Source: Metridium senile
Lineage: Eukaryota > Cnidaria > Anthozoa > Actiniaria > Metridiidae
Assembly (NCBI GenBank): GCA_949775045.1
Contig: OX459101.1
Coordinates: forward strand, 18,934,316 to 18,998,315
Direction: 5' to 3'
Length of the DNA: 64,000 nt
Shown piece after piece: positions 41,567-53,626 of this stretch (position 1 is its first letter; each line of letters starts with the position of its first letter). A model generated the notes under the pieces. The model made no database searches and was not told where the DNA came from. It saw only the letters and a list, made by a program, of their open reading frames with translations. Made by a program: the position numbers and the translations under genes.

Positions 41567-43027
41567 GAATACCAGTCGTTTCGCCGACATGGCAGTTCGC
41601 CGTCAACCAGCTCGCCGACACTCGAGTCGATTCGCGACACTACTCAAGTCGATTCGCCGACAGTCAGTAACCAGTTCGCCGACATTCTCAAAACCTAAAA
41701 GAAACTTACTATAATATTATTTTATCGTCTAATATCATACACATGAGAGTTGTTTTGAGTTTGCCTGTCAAAATAACGTTCAAAAACATAAACTTTCGTC
41801 GTCCGATGGTCCTTTTTCATCGATCAACAATCCGACTTCGCAATCCTTCGCACATTCGTTTGGTTTCGCTGTACTTTATGGATTATAAACAGTTCACTCA
41901 GTTTTATAATAATCAAATCTTTTTAAAAAGTGATAATGTTTTTTTGATCGAAACTTCTCAGCAATCCATCGAACTTTGAAGGTAAAACAAGCTATCAGTC
42001 AGCGTATAAACAGGCCGTTACATTATATAAACATTGTGTTTTCGATCGATCGCTTGAACTCCATTTAGACTCAGTTCACCAAAATAATTCTGAAAAGCTT
42101 CATTTTGAAGCTCTTATGATGTCTTTAGAGCTTACTTTTATTTCAATGATGCCAATCTATTAGAAAGAAAGGTGATATTTCACTTTGTTTCAGTTTATAG
42201 TAAAACATCACCTTTCTACCGGGCAAATTGACCGGTTACCCAAACGGTCACCCAAACGACACTTCTATAGTTATGTTTATTTGAAAATACAGCATATTTA
42301 AGACGGAAATCAAACATTTAAGGCTGTTGAGGCAAATGTTGAAGACGATTCGGCGATTGAGCAACGGCAGCTAGCAGTGAAACAACGAACCTTAAAGCAT
42401 TCTTACAATGTTTGTTTATAGTAAAATATCACCTTTCTTTCTAATAGATTGCCATCATTGAAATAAAAGTAAGCTCTAAAGACATCATAAGAGCTTCAAA
42501 ATGAAGCTTTTCAGAATTATTTTGGTGAACTGAGTCTAAATGGAGTTTAAGCGATCGATCGAAAACACAATGTTTATATAACGTAACGGCCTGTTTATAC
42601 GCTGACTGATAGCTTGTTTTGCCTTCAAAGTTCGATGGATTGCTGAGAAGTTTCGATCAAAAAAAACATTATCACTTTTTAAAAAGATTTGATTATTATA
42701 AAACTGAGTGAACTGTTTATAATCCATAAAGTACAGCGAAACCAAACGAATGTGCGAAGGATTGCGAAGTGATTGTTGATCGACAAAAATGAGCGTCGGC
42801 CGAGCGACGAACGTTTATGTTTTTGAACGTTATTTTGACAGGCAAACTCAAAACAACTCTAATATATAATAAAATAATATTATAGTAAGTTTCTTTTAGG
42901 TTTTGAGAATGTCGGCGAACTGGTTACTGACTGTCGGCGAATCGACCCGAGTAGTGTCGCGAATCGACTAGAGTGTCGGCGAGCTGGTTGACAGCGAACT
43001 GCCATGTCGGCGAAACGACCGGTTACC
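41567..43027. mobile_element. Large foldback transposon, ~600-bp arms
   Basis: The right end ...GTCGGCGAAACGACCGGTTACC and the left end ...CCAGTCGTTTCGCCGAC are inverted. The arms continue with GCGAACTGGTTACTGACTGTCGGCG and a ~430-bp inner part (about 41700-42180 against 42425-42880). Several spaced CGCCGACA motifs sit at each tip. The core near 42208-42250 has CTACCGGGCAAATTGACCGG, like the tips of the MULE at 378-3075. The ORFs in the arms are mirror images, not genes. Confidence 0.85.
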
Positions 43028-43339
43028 TCAAAAGGGGGATCTTATAGCCTTTTAAATTTATATTAAGAATAAACTGTGAAACATTTAAACTCAGCCAAAA
43101 TTCATAGTTCATGCATCCTTAATCTTCCCTTGGCAATGACAGAATCTGATTTTACACAATATTCGTTATATCTTACGTCTAAAGCAAGCTTTTCAGTTTC
43201 ATAGTTTACAAAATTAAAGTATTATTGTTATGGAATTAAAGGTATACTCATCTTTTCCTATCTATGCCGAGGGCTGAAGCATAGTTAGTTGGTTGAGGTT
43301 GTAGTTGCAGTGCTGCTTGAGCGCAGTACATACTTGAGT

Positions 43340-43560
43340 TTGAACTTTCTTTCACGGTAATAATAATAATAATAATACATTTCTTCTATAGCGCGCCCCA
43401 TTAAATCTCGGTGCGCTTTACAAAAATAAATCGAAAAATGAAAAATTACTATGAGTCAAAAAGAAAAGTTTTTAACTTGTTTTTGAAGAAGGATAACAGT
43501 TTAATGTTCCTGAGATCAGCAGGCAAAAAACGGATCTTTTAAGACTCAAAAGTCTTCTTA
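43340..43560. pseudogene. LINE-like 3' tail fragment
   Basis: (AAT)6 followed by a TATAGCGCG...CGGTGCGCTTTAC motif and AGTTTTTAACTTGTTTTTGAAGAAGG, the pattern next to LINE 3' ends elsewhere in this window (56460). No frame remains. The unit 2 copy is at 50010-50215. Confidence 0.4.
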
Positions 43561-43904
43561 AAAACTGGCTTTTGGTGTTATGCTTTCGTTCACGTAAAGA
43601 TTATTGCTTTGTGTAAATCCCAAATCGTTAGACTTTGTCTCGGACACCACGTCGGGCAAACTTCACAGTGATGTCTGACGTTGGCATTTACTAACCTAGC
43701 TTTCTGACCACGTTTTTTGACCTAATTTTCTGCGGACCACGTTGTCCACATTGCAAACATTTATCTGCTGCTGTAATTTGTCGGTTGAATCGAAATGGCC
43801 GTAATGGGGGACGTGAGGATAGCTGAACACCAAAGTCACTAGAAGGATTTGAACCGGGCTTATTTTTGTTGGTGTTAAGGGGTGTTTCCAGCCAAAGAAC
43901 ATTT

Positions 43905-44005
43905 GGATGCCAATAACTTTCTAAAGTACGTCTCCGACTAAACATAATCTCATTAAAAATAACTACTTCAATATAAAGTCTTATCCTACTTTTGTAACCT
44001 GACAA
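43905..44005. promoter_or_regulatory. Truncated B-type upstream block (unit 1)
   Basis: AAGTACGTCTCCGACTAAAC and CTACTTTTGTAACCTGAC match the B-gene upstream block, but it breaks off before the CCAAT and CArG boxes. The unit 2 copy is at 50560-50655. Confidence 0.55.
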
Positions 44006-44034
44006 TAATTAATATCTATTCAGTGCTGCATTGA

Positions 44035-44195
44035 GTGAGCTCGTTTACTGGTCCGGAAAGAATAAAACACACAAGTGTTGGAGTAATGGCTATGGGGGAA
44101 CTCCCAAAGCTGCTTTAAATATAAAAATACATTGTTGCTAATGAATCTAAGTTTAAGAGTAGAAATCGTACTGGACCAGTAAAGGTGAGGGCAAA
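44035..44195. mobile_element. MITE with TTTACTGGTCC ends
   Basis: GCTCGTTTACTGGTCCGG at the left pairs with TGGACCAGTAAAGGTGAGGGC at the right. The unit 2 copy is at about 50690-50850. Confidence 0.6.
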
Positions 44196-44559
44196 CAAAA
44201 CGCCACACGATCATAAAGTAACGAGGAATGACCCCGCTTGGTGAAACCACTGGGACTAATGTCAAGCTCGTGTCCCATGACTTTACTGTTTTGTCAATAA
44301 ATGTCATTTCAATCGCTAGCTGATTTATTTTTAGTGTTATTTTTTATCACGAGAAAGTCAAGCCGGTTATCCAAAATAATTATTATTCGAAAAAAGCGAA
44401 TAATAATCGTTTTTACTCATCACAAATGAGTTGATGATTACACACAGTGTTTCTCGGTTGAATGCATGTCTAGCGCGGTTTTTTGGCTTAGCTTAGCCAA
44501 ACATGATCAATTATCAAACCTAGATCTCGAGCCGACTCGACGGGTGTTTTTGATTAGGG

Positions 44560-44860
44560 ACATATGACATGTCACGCTCGTGTCCCATGACTGCGCTTCA
44601 AGATGATGCCAAGATTTAAACCATACATTTATTGGCTCGCATTACGCCGATTTGTGGTCAGAAATTTGCTATAATCTCATTACTATCTGTCAACATGAGC
44701 GTTTTCCTTATGCGACCGTAATTTTGCGATTTGTCCAAAAATTTAGATACCAACCAAAACTTCAAAAAAGCCGTCGGGATGCCTCGTAGCAGTGAACAAG
44801 CGAATCACTCGATCAGGTCATGATTGGTCCGTATCTGCTGCTTCGGTTTGCGAAACACTT
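44560..44860. other. Conserved open stretch of unknown nature
   Basis: In unit 2 (51221-51442) the plus frame is open for 73 codons; here one missing base (GATGATGCC instead of GATGATTGCC near 44605) breaks it. No family is recognised, and it is probably repeat-derived. Confidence 0.3.
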
Positions 44861-45164
44861 CTGTTTACAAACTAAAATTAGCCTGTTGATGTGACCTTTC
44901 TGAAGGTGATCAATTTTGTTATGGCTACACTGATGTAATCACCAAAATTTAGTCTTTTGGTCGCCGCTTCCGCATGTTTGAAAACTTTTTGATCTTCCGT
45001 TCCTAACATTTGGTCGTAATGGGTTATGGCTGCTTTCAATTGTCAATAAATGTAAATTCAATCACGAACTGATTCATTTTAGTGTTATTTTATCACGAAA
45101 AAGTAAAGTGTAATTCAAAAAAATATTATTCGAAATTTGAAGCAGATATATGTTCAAGTTCTGC

Positions 45165-45320
45165 ATACAGGGGACAGTTGTACGTACCCTGGATAAAGTT
45201 ACCCACTGTATAAGAGTTGTGCATGCAGTGTATAAAATTTGTATAGGCTTTATCATTTGGAATGGGATTTTTCCCGTGGATAGCGCTATTCAGGCTTCTT
45301 ACAACCGGCTCCTGAAAGAG
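45165..45320. mobile_element. MITE, CAGGGGACAGTTGTACG family (unit 1)
   Basis: The left tip pairs with CTTCTTACAACCGGCTCCTG. Same family as 21060-21185; unit 2 copy at 51815-51970. Confidence 0.75.
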
Positions 45321-45649
45321 GAGGAAATTGTGGTCCAGAAAACTAATTCACAAAAGACAAAGATTCCATGTTAGTGGATGTAAATTGTCACAATGTTTAT
45401 TACCCATTGTTTACAAATCAGAGTTTACAAAAAATGCTACAATTACAGTAAATCCTAATAGCAGAATAAAAGAAATGATGCACGATATATGATATATGAT
45501 TTATGTAGAACACATTTCGTGAGAAATAGGTTCAAATTCGAATCAATCATTGTATATTGACATTATTTACTTTTAGAAAAAAAATACTGGACCCCACATA
45601 GTAATTGTTTCCCTGAAAAATGATTTGTGCTCCATATTCTCAAGGCAAG

Positions 45650-45862
45650 ATTCAATTGACCCTAGTAAACATTTATACTATTGGGAATGAGTTATGTTAT
45701 ATCCTATCAATATTACAAAGTGCACTTTGTTATACTTGTTAATTCGTTTGTAATACCATATTGGCTAATTCTGGCAAAAGTAAAAACATTGGTATGTAAT
45801 ATTGATAGGATAACTCATTCCCAATAGTATTAATGTTTACTAGGTCAATTGAATCTTGGTAA
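45650..45862. mobile_element. Foldback MITE upstream of A2
   Basis: Left TTCAATTGACC...GTAAACATTTATACTATTGGGAATGAG, right the complement ending GTCAATTGAA. Arms ~90 bp. The unit 2 copy is at 52295-52517. Confidence 0.85.
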
Positions 45863-46032
45863 ATATATTAAGGTGGTTCATATAATGTTGATGTTCTGTT
45901 TCCAAACTTGGCCTCTTACGTGCAATGAAATGCTTAATATCCATATGAACTTTTAATGAGTTGTGAAATTATTCAAAAGGTTATTAACATTTGTGCAAGG
46001 TAGCGTCTAGTAAGGTCTTCTCCGATCCGTGC

Positions 46033-46762
46033 ATGACGATGGCGGAACATGTTAATTCTTTGGAACCTTGTGCCACTGATGGCAAAATGTTATATCTTGT
46101 ACTGGTCCCAAGGGAAAGAAACAGGCCTTGTGCTAGCAAGCAGTCTGGTATCATTCTCTACTAAAGTGACAAATCAACAAAAAGAAGATGTTATAGATTC
46201 ATTTCTATTAGCAAAGCTAGCATCGAACAAAAAATCCGCTTTTGATACCAATCCAAAAGATTGGTACAACTTCTACGCCAACGTTTTGAGCAACATTGGA
46301 TGGGACTTTTCAAAGTTTGCATTCGACGAACACTCAGAACCGAAGAGGAAGTCGTTCAAGATCTCAGATATTGTGCTGGAAATGATGAGCCAGTTGAATC
46401 GCGAAGACGAAGAGCTGGTAAAAATCTTAAAGGATACGATGGAAGCTTTGAAAGGATCAGACGATAGCCAGAACTTGTTGTATTTTAACAGCACTTCCGG
46501 TACAAAAAGCAGCTTCCAAGTTCTGGTGTGCACTGTTGACGATGGCGGCCGCCTCGTGGTCTTCTTTCTTGGTTCCTTTTTGGTAGCGCACGAAGCGTTT
46601 GGAAGAAGATATTTGTTCGCACCTTTGAAGACTACAGAGGTAAAGTGGCAGTGTACAAAAGTCATCGGGCACTTGAACAAATAAATCTATATCAAGGTCG
46701 GCCCCAAAATCAAAGAGAAGCTGGGGAAAAAAGTCGATCAGTTCAAAATCGTCGTAATATAA
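46033..46762 (+). pseudogene. A2: A-type family gene, disrupted and chimeric
   Basis: The ATG at 46033 and the first ~24 codons match A3 (EHVNSLEPCA...MLYLV). A 4-bp insertion (GTA-CTGG-TCCCAAGG, near 46102) then shifts the frame. From about 46110 the family frame resumes and runs through D-W-Y-N-F-Y-A-N-V-L-S-N-I-G-W to G-H-L-N-K and a TAA at the same place as A1. The last ~27 codons are readable to 46762. The 3' end and 3' flank (to ~47165) match A1, not A3, while the 5' flank matches A3. A later TTG/ATG start could in theory give a 211-aa product, but the C-terminal V-R...K-L-G block would still be lost. Confidence 0.8.
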
Positions 46763-47184
46763 AACAATGCAGCCTTGCTATTCCTCGATGACTATAGCGT
46801 TTATTGCTTAAAATTATACTCTTGGGTTTTTAACACAAATGGTTTTCAAAATAACAGTGCTGACTTAAAAAAAACTGCTAATACCTGAAATGTTTAGATA
46901 GATTCTGCTGTCGAAATTTGTTTGTTTAACATGTTTGATCAATTTAAAAGAAATATTAGCTTTGAATGTTGTGCAACTGATATAAGTATATGAAATAAGA
47001 ATGCATGTTGTTAAATAAATCAGCAACGGGGAATAAAAAGCTCTTATATTTTAATAACCATTCATTTTTGTTACAAAATGTTTACATTTACATACTACGT
47101 TTCCAGTTAAAGAAGATTGGAACTGATGCCAAGAGCCTAATTCCTAAAATACGTCTAAAAATAATCTCATTAAAAATAACTACT
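46763..47184. other. A1-type 3' flank
   Basis: This copy of 23586-24000 ends at a junction near 47184, where the sequence becomes the start of the second segmental unit. Confidence 0.7.
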
Positions 47185-47744
47185 TCATTTTTAGAATCAT
47201 TATCAATGAAGCTTCGACTCCCAACAATTCCTTTGTTCAACTAATCGATGCAGAGACTTCATAAGTTTACATACATTTCTAAAAACAAAGAAATTAGAAA
47301 GAACCAATCTGTTAGTGTAAACTCCCTGGTGGATAATGTTTCACGCATTTTCAAGAGCATTATGAATAGCAGGCTTTCTCTTTGAAATTTTGTCACTAGA
47401 ACTAGTAATAGACTGGCTAAAAACCGAAATTCCAATCAAAACCATGCCAGCGCGATTATTTATGGATTTATCCTTATATTAACTACAAAACCTGCGTTAA
47501 ATGAATCAAGCTTTACAGCATTAGAAATTTCTGTATATTCAAATTTTCTGTTTGTTTGATCGATCGATAAAGCTTGTTGAATGTACACCGATTTATACAA
47601 AGACAATTACAAATCAGTGACAAAAATTGATAAATACCAAATTAAATTAATTAACTATTATAGAATTTACAATTAATTAACTAAAATAAGGATTGGATCA
47701 ACCAGGTTGAGTCAGTGAATGAGAAAAATAAGATATTATATTGG

Positions 47745-48150
47745 AGTTAAAAAGTTCATGTTTAGATGTTGAGAAAGGTTGTTCCACTGGAGAACAGTAC
47801 GAGGAAAGAAAGAGAATTTGAAAACGTCGGTGCTGGCTGAAAGGTGGTCAAGTTTAAGAATGTGATTTCGCCATCTTCTAAGTGGAATTGAAGAGAAATT
47901 AGTGAATTGATCTGGTTTAAGCGCGTTCTGAGACCAAGAGAGGCTATATGGATAACTGGTGACCTAGTCGAAAGCATGGAGCTCACACTGGACTCTCTTG
48001 AGTAGTCTCTAAAAATAAAGCGAGCTGCTATTCTTTGTACTTTCTCAAACTGTTCGATGTTACGTTGGGTATAAGGATCCCATGTAGAGCATGCATACTC
48101 TAGTGATGGGCAGACGAGAGAGAGATAGAGTTGGGTTTTGACTTTCATTC
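47745..48150 (-). pseudogene. LINE RT 3' fragment (unit 2 copy)
   Basis: The minus frame has Y-L-S-L-V-C-P-S-L-E-Y-A-C-S-T-W-D-P-Y-T-Q, the E-K-V-Q-R-I-A-A-R-F block, then R-T-R-L-N-Q-I and a broken end (F-S-N-S-L-S-F...). This is the typical end of CR1/L2-like ORF2, 5'-truncated. Confidence 0.8.
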
Positions 48151-48224
48151 TAGAATGGTAGAAATTGGGTAAAATAAAGTGAAATGAAGTGAAATTCAGA
48201 GCTCACACAAATTGTCCTAGCTAT

Positions 48225-48858
48225 AGTCCACACGAATCTAGTCAGACTGAAACCGCATAAAAATATTTGCGGTTGTTTCCAGTTCGGATTCACCCGTAAA
48301 CGAATACGCTGCAACAACTTGAATGAGTAGAGCCAATGTGCATGCGCTAATCGAGCTAGCGATCGCATTTACCGTTATTATGGCCAGGCCTTACTGTATG
48401 TTGTTCCATCAACCACTAATTTGCCCTGGATGAAGCAAAAATCGTCAGTTTTGGTTGAGGTTGTGATCGAAATCGTTTTATACGTTTTTGTTTTGAATCA
48501 AAAGGCTCAGACAACCGGATAAAATTGACCTTACTTCTAATAAAATGATCAACTATTGTTGTCAAAAATGCAGTATTGCTTCCATTAAGACTGGAAATAA
48601 GCGCAAGCAATTAGTTGCCAACAAGTTATTTTTGTCCGCCATGTTGAATTAGCAAGTCAGTGGATTCAAAACTATCCGGTTTTAGGTGTCCACACGAATC
48701 CGCGTATCCGGAGGATTCAAAAGTATCCACTCTAGAGAGCGATTACAAAAGTATGCGGTTTCGGTGACCGGATTCACTGGATTCGTGTGGACGATAGGCC
48801 GATTCGCAAAAAGAAAGATGCGGTTTCAAAAGTATCCGGATTCGCTTGGATGGGGCTA
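48225..48858. mobile_element. MITE-like element (unit 2 copy)
   Basis: Duplicate of 40625-41265 with a few substitutions. Confidence 0.5.
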
Positions 48859-48897
48859 AAGGCTATCGTCTAGATAAACAATAATTTTGTACGATTT

Positions 48898-49113
48898 AAT
48901 TACTGCGACAGCTTTAACTTCTTAGTAAAAATAGAAGAAAGAACTGTAGCAAGATCAAATGGCAAAACTGTAAATTTAAAAAAAGAAAAAAGAAAAACCT
49001 AGAAACGATTGATCTGGCTCAAAAATTTCAATTAATATGATGGTAGCCGTAATAAAAGAAGGATCTAAACATTCAATTACTGAACCTAATTTAATGAGTT
49101 CTAAAATAGCTTC
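48898..49113 (-). pseudogene. DIRS-like RT remnant (unit 2)
   Basis: Copy of 41305-41516 with an extra AAAAAAG repeat near 48985. It is cut at 49113 by the deletion that removed the foldback element's left half. Confidence 0.6.
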
Positions 49114-49679
49114 AAATAAAAGTAAGCTCTAAAGACATCATAAGAGCTTCAAAATGAAGCTTTTCAGAATTATTTTGGTGAACTGAGTCTAAATGGAGTT
49201 CAAGCGATCGATCGAAAACACAATGTTTATATAACGTAACGGCCTGTTTATACGCTGACTGATAGCTTGTTTTACCTTCAAAGTTCGATGGATTGCTGAG
49301 AAGTTTCGATCAAAAGAACATTATCACTCTTTAAAAAGATTTGATTATTATAAAACTGAGTGAACTGTTTAAAATCCATAAAGTACAGCGAAACCAAACG
49401 AATGTGCGAAGGATTGCGAAGTGATTGTTGATCGATAAAAATGAGCGTCGGCCGAGCGACGAACGTTTATGTTTTTGAACGTTATTTTGACAGGCAAACT
49501 CAAAACAACTCTAATATATAATAAAATAATATTATAGTAAGTTTCTTTTAGGTTTTGAGAATGTCGGCGAACTGGTTACTGACTGTCGGCGAATCGACCC
49601 GAGTAGTGTCGCGAATCGACTAGAGTGTCGGCGAGCTGGTTGACAGCGAACTGCCATGTCGGCGAAACGACCGGTTACC
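49114..49679. mobile_element. Solo right arm of foldback transposon
   Basis: Corresponds to 42464-43027. The left arm and core are absent, so the arm begins abruptly at AAATAAAAGTAAGCTC. Confidence 0.85.
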
Positions 49680-52294
49680 TCAAAAGGGGGATCTTATAGC
49701 CTTTTAAATTTATATTAAGAATAAACTGTGAAACATTTAAACTCAGCCAAAATTCATAGTTCATGCATCCTTAATCTTCCCTTGGCAATGACAGAATCTG
49801 ATTTTACACAATATTCGTTATATCTTACGTCTAAAGCAAGCTTTTCAGTTTCATAGTTTACAAAATTAAAGTATTATTGTTATGGAATTAAAGGTATACT
49901 CATCTTTTCCTATCTATGCCGAGGGCTGAAGCATAGTTAGTTGGTTGAGGTTGTAGTTGCAGTGCTGCTTGAGCGCAGTACATACTTGAGTTTGAACTTT
50001 CTTTCACGGTAATAATAATAATAATAATACATTTCTTCTATAGCGCGCCCCATTAAATCTCGGTGCGCTTTACAAAAATAAATCGAAAAATGAAAAATTA
50101 CTATGAGTCAAAAAGAAAAGTTTTTAACTTGTTTTTGAAGAAGGATAACAGTTTAATGTTCCTGAGATCAGCAGGCAAAAAACGGATCTTTTAAGACTCA
50201 AAAGTCTTCTTAAAAACTGGCTTTTGGTGTTATGCTTTCGTTCACGTAAAGATTATTGCTTTGTGTAAATCCCAAATCGTTAGACTTTGTCTCGGACACC
50301 ACGTCGGGCAAACTTCACAGTGATGTCTGACGTTGGCATTTACTAACCTAGCTTTCTGACCACGTTTTTTGACCTAATTTTCTGCGGACCACGTTGTCCA
50401 CATTGCAAACATTTATCTGCTGCTGTAATTTGTCGGTTGAATCGAAATGGCCGTAATGGGGGACGTGAGGATAGCTGAACACCAAAGTCACTAGAAGGAT
50501 TTGAACCGGGCTTATTTTTGTTGGTGTTAAGGGGTGTTTCCAGCCAAAGAAGATTTGGATGCCAATAACTTTCTAAAGTACGTCTCCGACTAAACATAAT
50601 CTCATTAAAAATAACTACTTCGATATAAAGTCTTATCCTACTTTTGTAACCTGACAATAATTAATATCTATTCAGTGCTGCATTGAGTGAGCTCGTTTAC
50701 TGGTCCGGAAAGAATAAAACACACAAGTGTTGGAGTAATGGCTATGGGGGAACTCCCAAAGCTGCTTTTAATATAAAAATACATTGTTGCTAATGAATCT
50801 AAGTTTAAGAGTAGAAATCGTACTGGACCAGTAAAGGTGAGGGCAAACAAAACGCCACACGATCATAAAGTAACGAGGAATGACCCCGCTTGGTGAAACC
50901 ACTGGGACTAATGTCAAGCTCGTGTCCCATGACTTTACTGTTTTGTCAATAAATGTCATTTCAATCGCTAGCTGATTTATTTTTAGTGTTATTTTTTATC
51001 ACGAAAAAGTCAAGCCGGTTATCCAAAATAATTATTATTCGAAAAAAGCGAATAATAATCGTTTTTACTCATCACAAATGAGTTGATGATTACACACAGT
51101 GTTTCTCGGTTGAATGCATGTCTAGCGCGGTTTTTTGGCTTAGCTTAGCCAAATATGATCAATTATCAAACCTAGATCTCGAGCCGACTCGACGGGTGTT
51201 TTTGATTAGGGACATATGACATGTCACGCTCGTGTCCCATGACTGCGCTTCAAGATGATTGCCAAGATTTAAACCATACATTTATTGGCTCGCATTACGC
51301 CGATTTGTGGTCAGAAATTTGCTATAATCTCATTACTATCTGTCAACATGAGCGTTTTCCTTATGCGACCGTAATTTTGCGATTTGTCCAAAAATTTAGA
51401 AACCAACCAAAACTTCAAAAAAGCCGTCGGGATGCCTCGTAGCAGTGAACAAGCAAATCACTCGATCAGGTCATGATTGGTCCGTATCTGCTGCTTCGGT
51501 TTGCGAAACACTTCTGTTTACAAACTAAAATTAGCCTGTTGATGTGACCTTTCTGAAGGTGATCAATTTTGTTATGACACTCTGATGTAATCACCAAAAT
51601 TTAGTCTTTTGGTCGCCGCTTCCGCATGTTTGAAAACTTTTTGATCTTCCGTTCCTAACATTTGGTCGTAATGGGTTATGACTGCTTTCAATAAATGTAA
51701 ATTCAATCACGAACTGATTCATTTTAGTGTTATTTTATCACGAAAAAGTAACGTGTAATTCAAAAAAATATTATTCGAAATTTGAAGCAGATATATGTTC
51801 AAGTTCTTCATACAGGGGATAGTTGTACGTACCCTGGATAAAGTTACCCACTGGATAAGAGTTGTGCATGCAGTGTATAAAATTTGTATAGGCTTTATCA
51901 TTTGGAATGGGATTTTTCCCGTGGATAGCGCTATTCAGGCTTCTTACAACCGGCTCCTGAATGAGGAGGAAATTGTGGTCCAGAAAACTAATTCACAAAA
52001 GACAAAGATTCCATGATAGTGGATGTAAATTGTCACAATGTTTATTACCCATTGTTAACAAATCAGAGTTTACAAAAAATGCTACAATTTCAGTAAATCC
52101 TAATAGCAGAATAAAAGAAATGATGCACGATATTTGATATATGATTTATGTAGAACACATTTTATGAGAAATAGGTTCAAATTCGAATCAATCATTGTAT
52201 ATTGACATTATTTACTTTTAGAAAAAAAATACTGGACCCCACATAGTAATTGTTTCCCTGAAAAAATGATTTGTGCTCCATATTCTCAAGGCAA
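49680..52294. other. Rest of unit 2, gene-free
   Basis: Repeats unit 1: LINE-like 3' tail 50010-50215, truncated B upstream block 50560-50655, MITE 50690-50850, open stretch 51221-51442, MITE 51815-51970. No further gene is visible. Confidence 0.7.
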
Positions 52295-52517
52295 GATTCA
52301 ATTGACCTAGTAAACATTTATACTATTGGGAATGAGTTATGTTATATCCTATCAATATTACAAAGTGCACTTTGTTATACTTGTTAATTCGTTTGTAATA
52401 CCATATTGGCTAATTCTGGCAAAAGTAAAAACATTGGTATGTTACATTGATAGGATATAACATAACTCATTCCCAATAGTATTAATGTTTACTGTACTAG
52501 GTCAATTGAATCTTGGT
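52295..52517. mobile_element. Foldback MITE upstream of A3
   Basis: Copy of 45650-45862, here with the longer GGATATAACATAACTCATTCCC arm and GTACTAGGTCAATTGAA tip. Confidence 0.85.
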
Positions 52518-52894
52518 AAATATATTAAGGTGGTTCATATAATGTTGATGTTCTGTTCTGTATGCCCTTGGTTTATGCTTTTCAAATTTTAAGTATGGAG
52601 AAAATTACAACCTATTGATCCAATTCCTTTACTTTACTTAAATGCATTAAATTATGTATTCTTTTCTCAGAAGGGCTTGTCCTGGCATTTTTAAATACCG
52701 TTCACACAAATTGATCCATAAAATATTGACGTAGCTGGCTAACTAAAATAATTATGCACATTTCCAAACTTGGCCTCTTACGTGCAATGAAATGCTTAAT
52801 ATCCATATGAATTTTTAATGAGTTGTGAAATTATTCAAAAGGTTATTAACATTTGTGCAAGGTAGCTTCTAGTAAGGTCTTCTCCAATACGTGC

Positions 52895-53626
52895 ATGACG
52901 ATGGCGGAACATGTTAATTCTTTGGAACCTTGTGCCGCTGATGGCAAAATGTTATATCTTGTATCCCAAGGGAAAGAAACAGGCCTTGTGCTAGCAAGCA
53001 GTCTGGTATCATTCTCTACTAAAGTGACAAATCAACAAAAAGAAGATGTTATAGATTCATTTCTATTAGCAAAGCTAGCATCAGACAAAAAATTCTCTGA
53101 TGCCCTTCCAAAAGATTGGTACAACTTCTACGCCAACATTTTGAGCAACATTGGATGGGACTTTTCAAAGTTTGTATTCGACGAACACTCAGAACCGAGC
53201 AAGAGAAAGTCGTTCAAGATCTCAGATATTGTGCTGGAAATAATGAGCCACTTGACTCGAGAAGACGAAGAGCTGGTAAAAATCTTAAAGGATACGATGG
53301 AAGCTTTGAAAGGATCAGACGATGGCCAGAACTTGTTGTATTCTAACAGCACTTCCGGTACAAAAAGCAGCTTCCAAGTTCTGGTGTGCACTGTTGACGA
53401 TGGCGGCCGTCTCGTGGTCTTCTTCCTTGGTTCCTTCTTGGTAGCGCACGAAGCGTTTGGAAGAAATTATTTTTTCGCACCTTTGAAGACTACAGAAATA
53501 AAGTGGCAGTGTACAAAAGTCATCGGGCACTTGAACGAAGAAATGTATGGCAAGGTCCGCACCGAAATCAACGAGAAGCTGGGGAAAAAAGTCGATCAGT
53601 TTGAAGTCAACCTTGCTATTCCTTGA
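52895..53626 (+). CDS. A3: intact A-type family protein, function unknown
   Basis: A single-exon 243-aa frame. The ATG at 52895 (MTMAEHV) is shared with A1 and A2; a second ATG is two codons on. Features in order: variable residues 1-27; L-V-L-A-S-S-L-V-S-F-S and D-V-I-D-S-F-L-L-A-K-L-A (about 31-62); D-W-Y-N-F-Y-A-N-I-L-S-N-I-G-W (74-88); a helical stretch to about 140; a strand-rich part with S-S-F-Q-V-L-V-C-T and L-V-V-F-F-L-G-S-F; then E-E-M-Y-G-K-V-R-T-E-I-N-E-K-L-G. No signal peptide. It is homologous to the B type across the full length but clearly distinct, lacking the first ~15 residues typical of B. It is the only A gene without lesions. B2 follows 0.9 kb downstream on the same strand. 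Confidence 0.8.
   Translation: MTMAEHVNSLEPCAADGKMLYLVSQGKETGLVLASSLVSFSTKVTNQQKEDVIDSFLLAKLASDKKFSDALPKDWYNFYANILSNIGWDFSKFVFDEHSEPSKRKSFKISDIVLEIMSHLTREDEELVKILKDTMEALKGSDDGQNLLYSNSTSGTKSSFQVLVCTVDDGGRLVVFFLGSFLVAHEAFGRNYFFAPLKTTEIKWQCTKVIGHLNEEMYGKVRTEINEKLGKKVDQFEVNLAIP

Larger units (their letters stand above)
39764..46500. repeat. Segmental duplication, unit 1
   Basis: Matches 47185-53350 in the same orientation at very high identity. Offsets: +7421 at the start, +7595 from about 40290, +6652 from about 42465. Changes: a ~175-185-bp piece of a LINE fragment is missing here (near 40288), and about 945 bp present here (41517-42463) is missing in unit 2. It ends inside A2. Confidence 0.9.
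47185..53400. repeat. Segmental duplication, unit 2
   Basis: Second copy of 39764-46500 (details there). It retains the longer LINE fragment, lacks the left arm and core of the foldback element, and has ~205 bp (about 52557-52763) absent from unit 1 before the A gene. Confidence 0.9.

Noticed and set aside
41743..42745. Matching ORFs on opposite strands (…LYFMDYKQFTQFYNNQIFLKSDN…)
   Set aside because: They are mirror images in the arms of the foldback element, so the shared protein reflects the inverted repeat.
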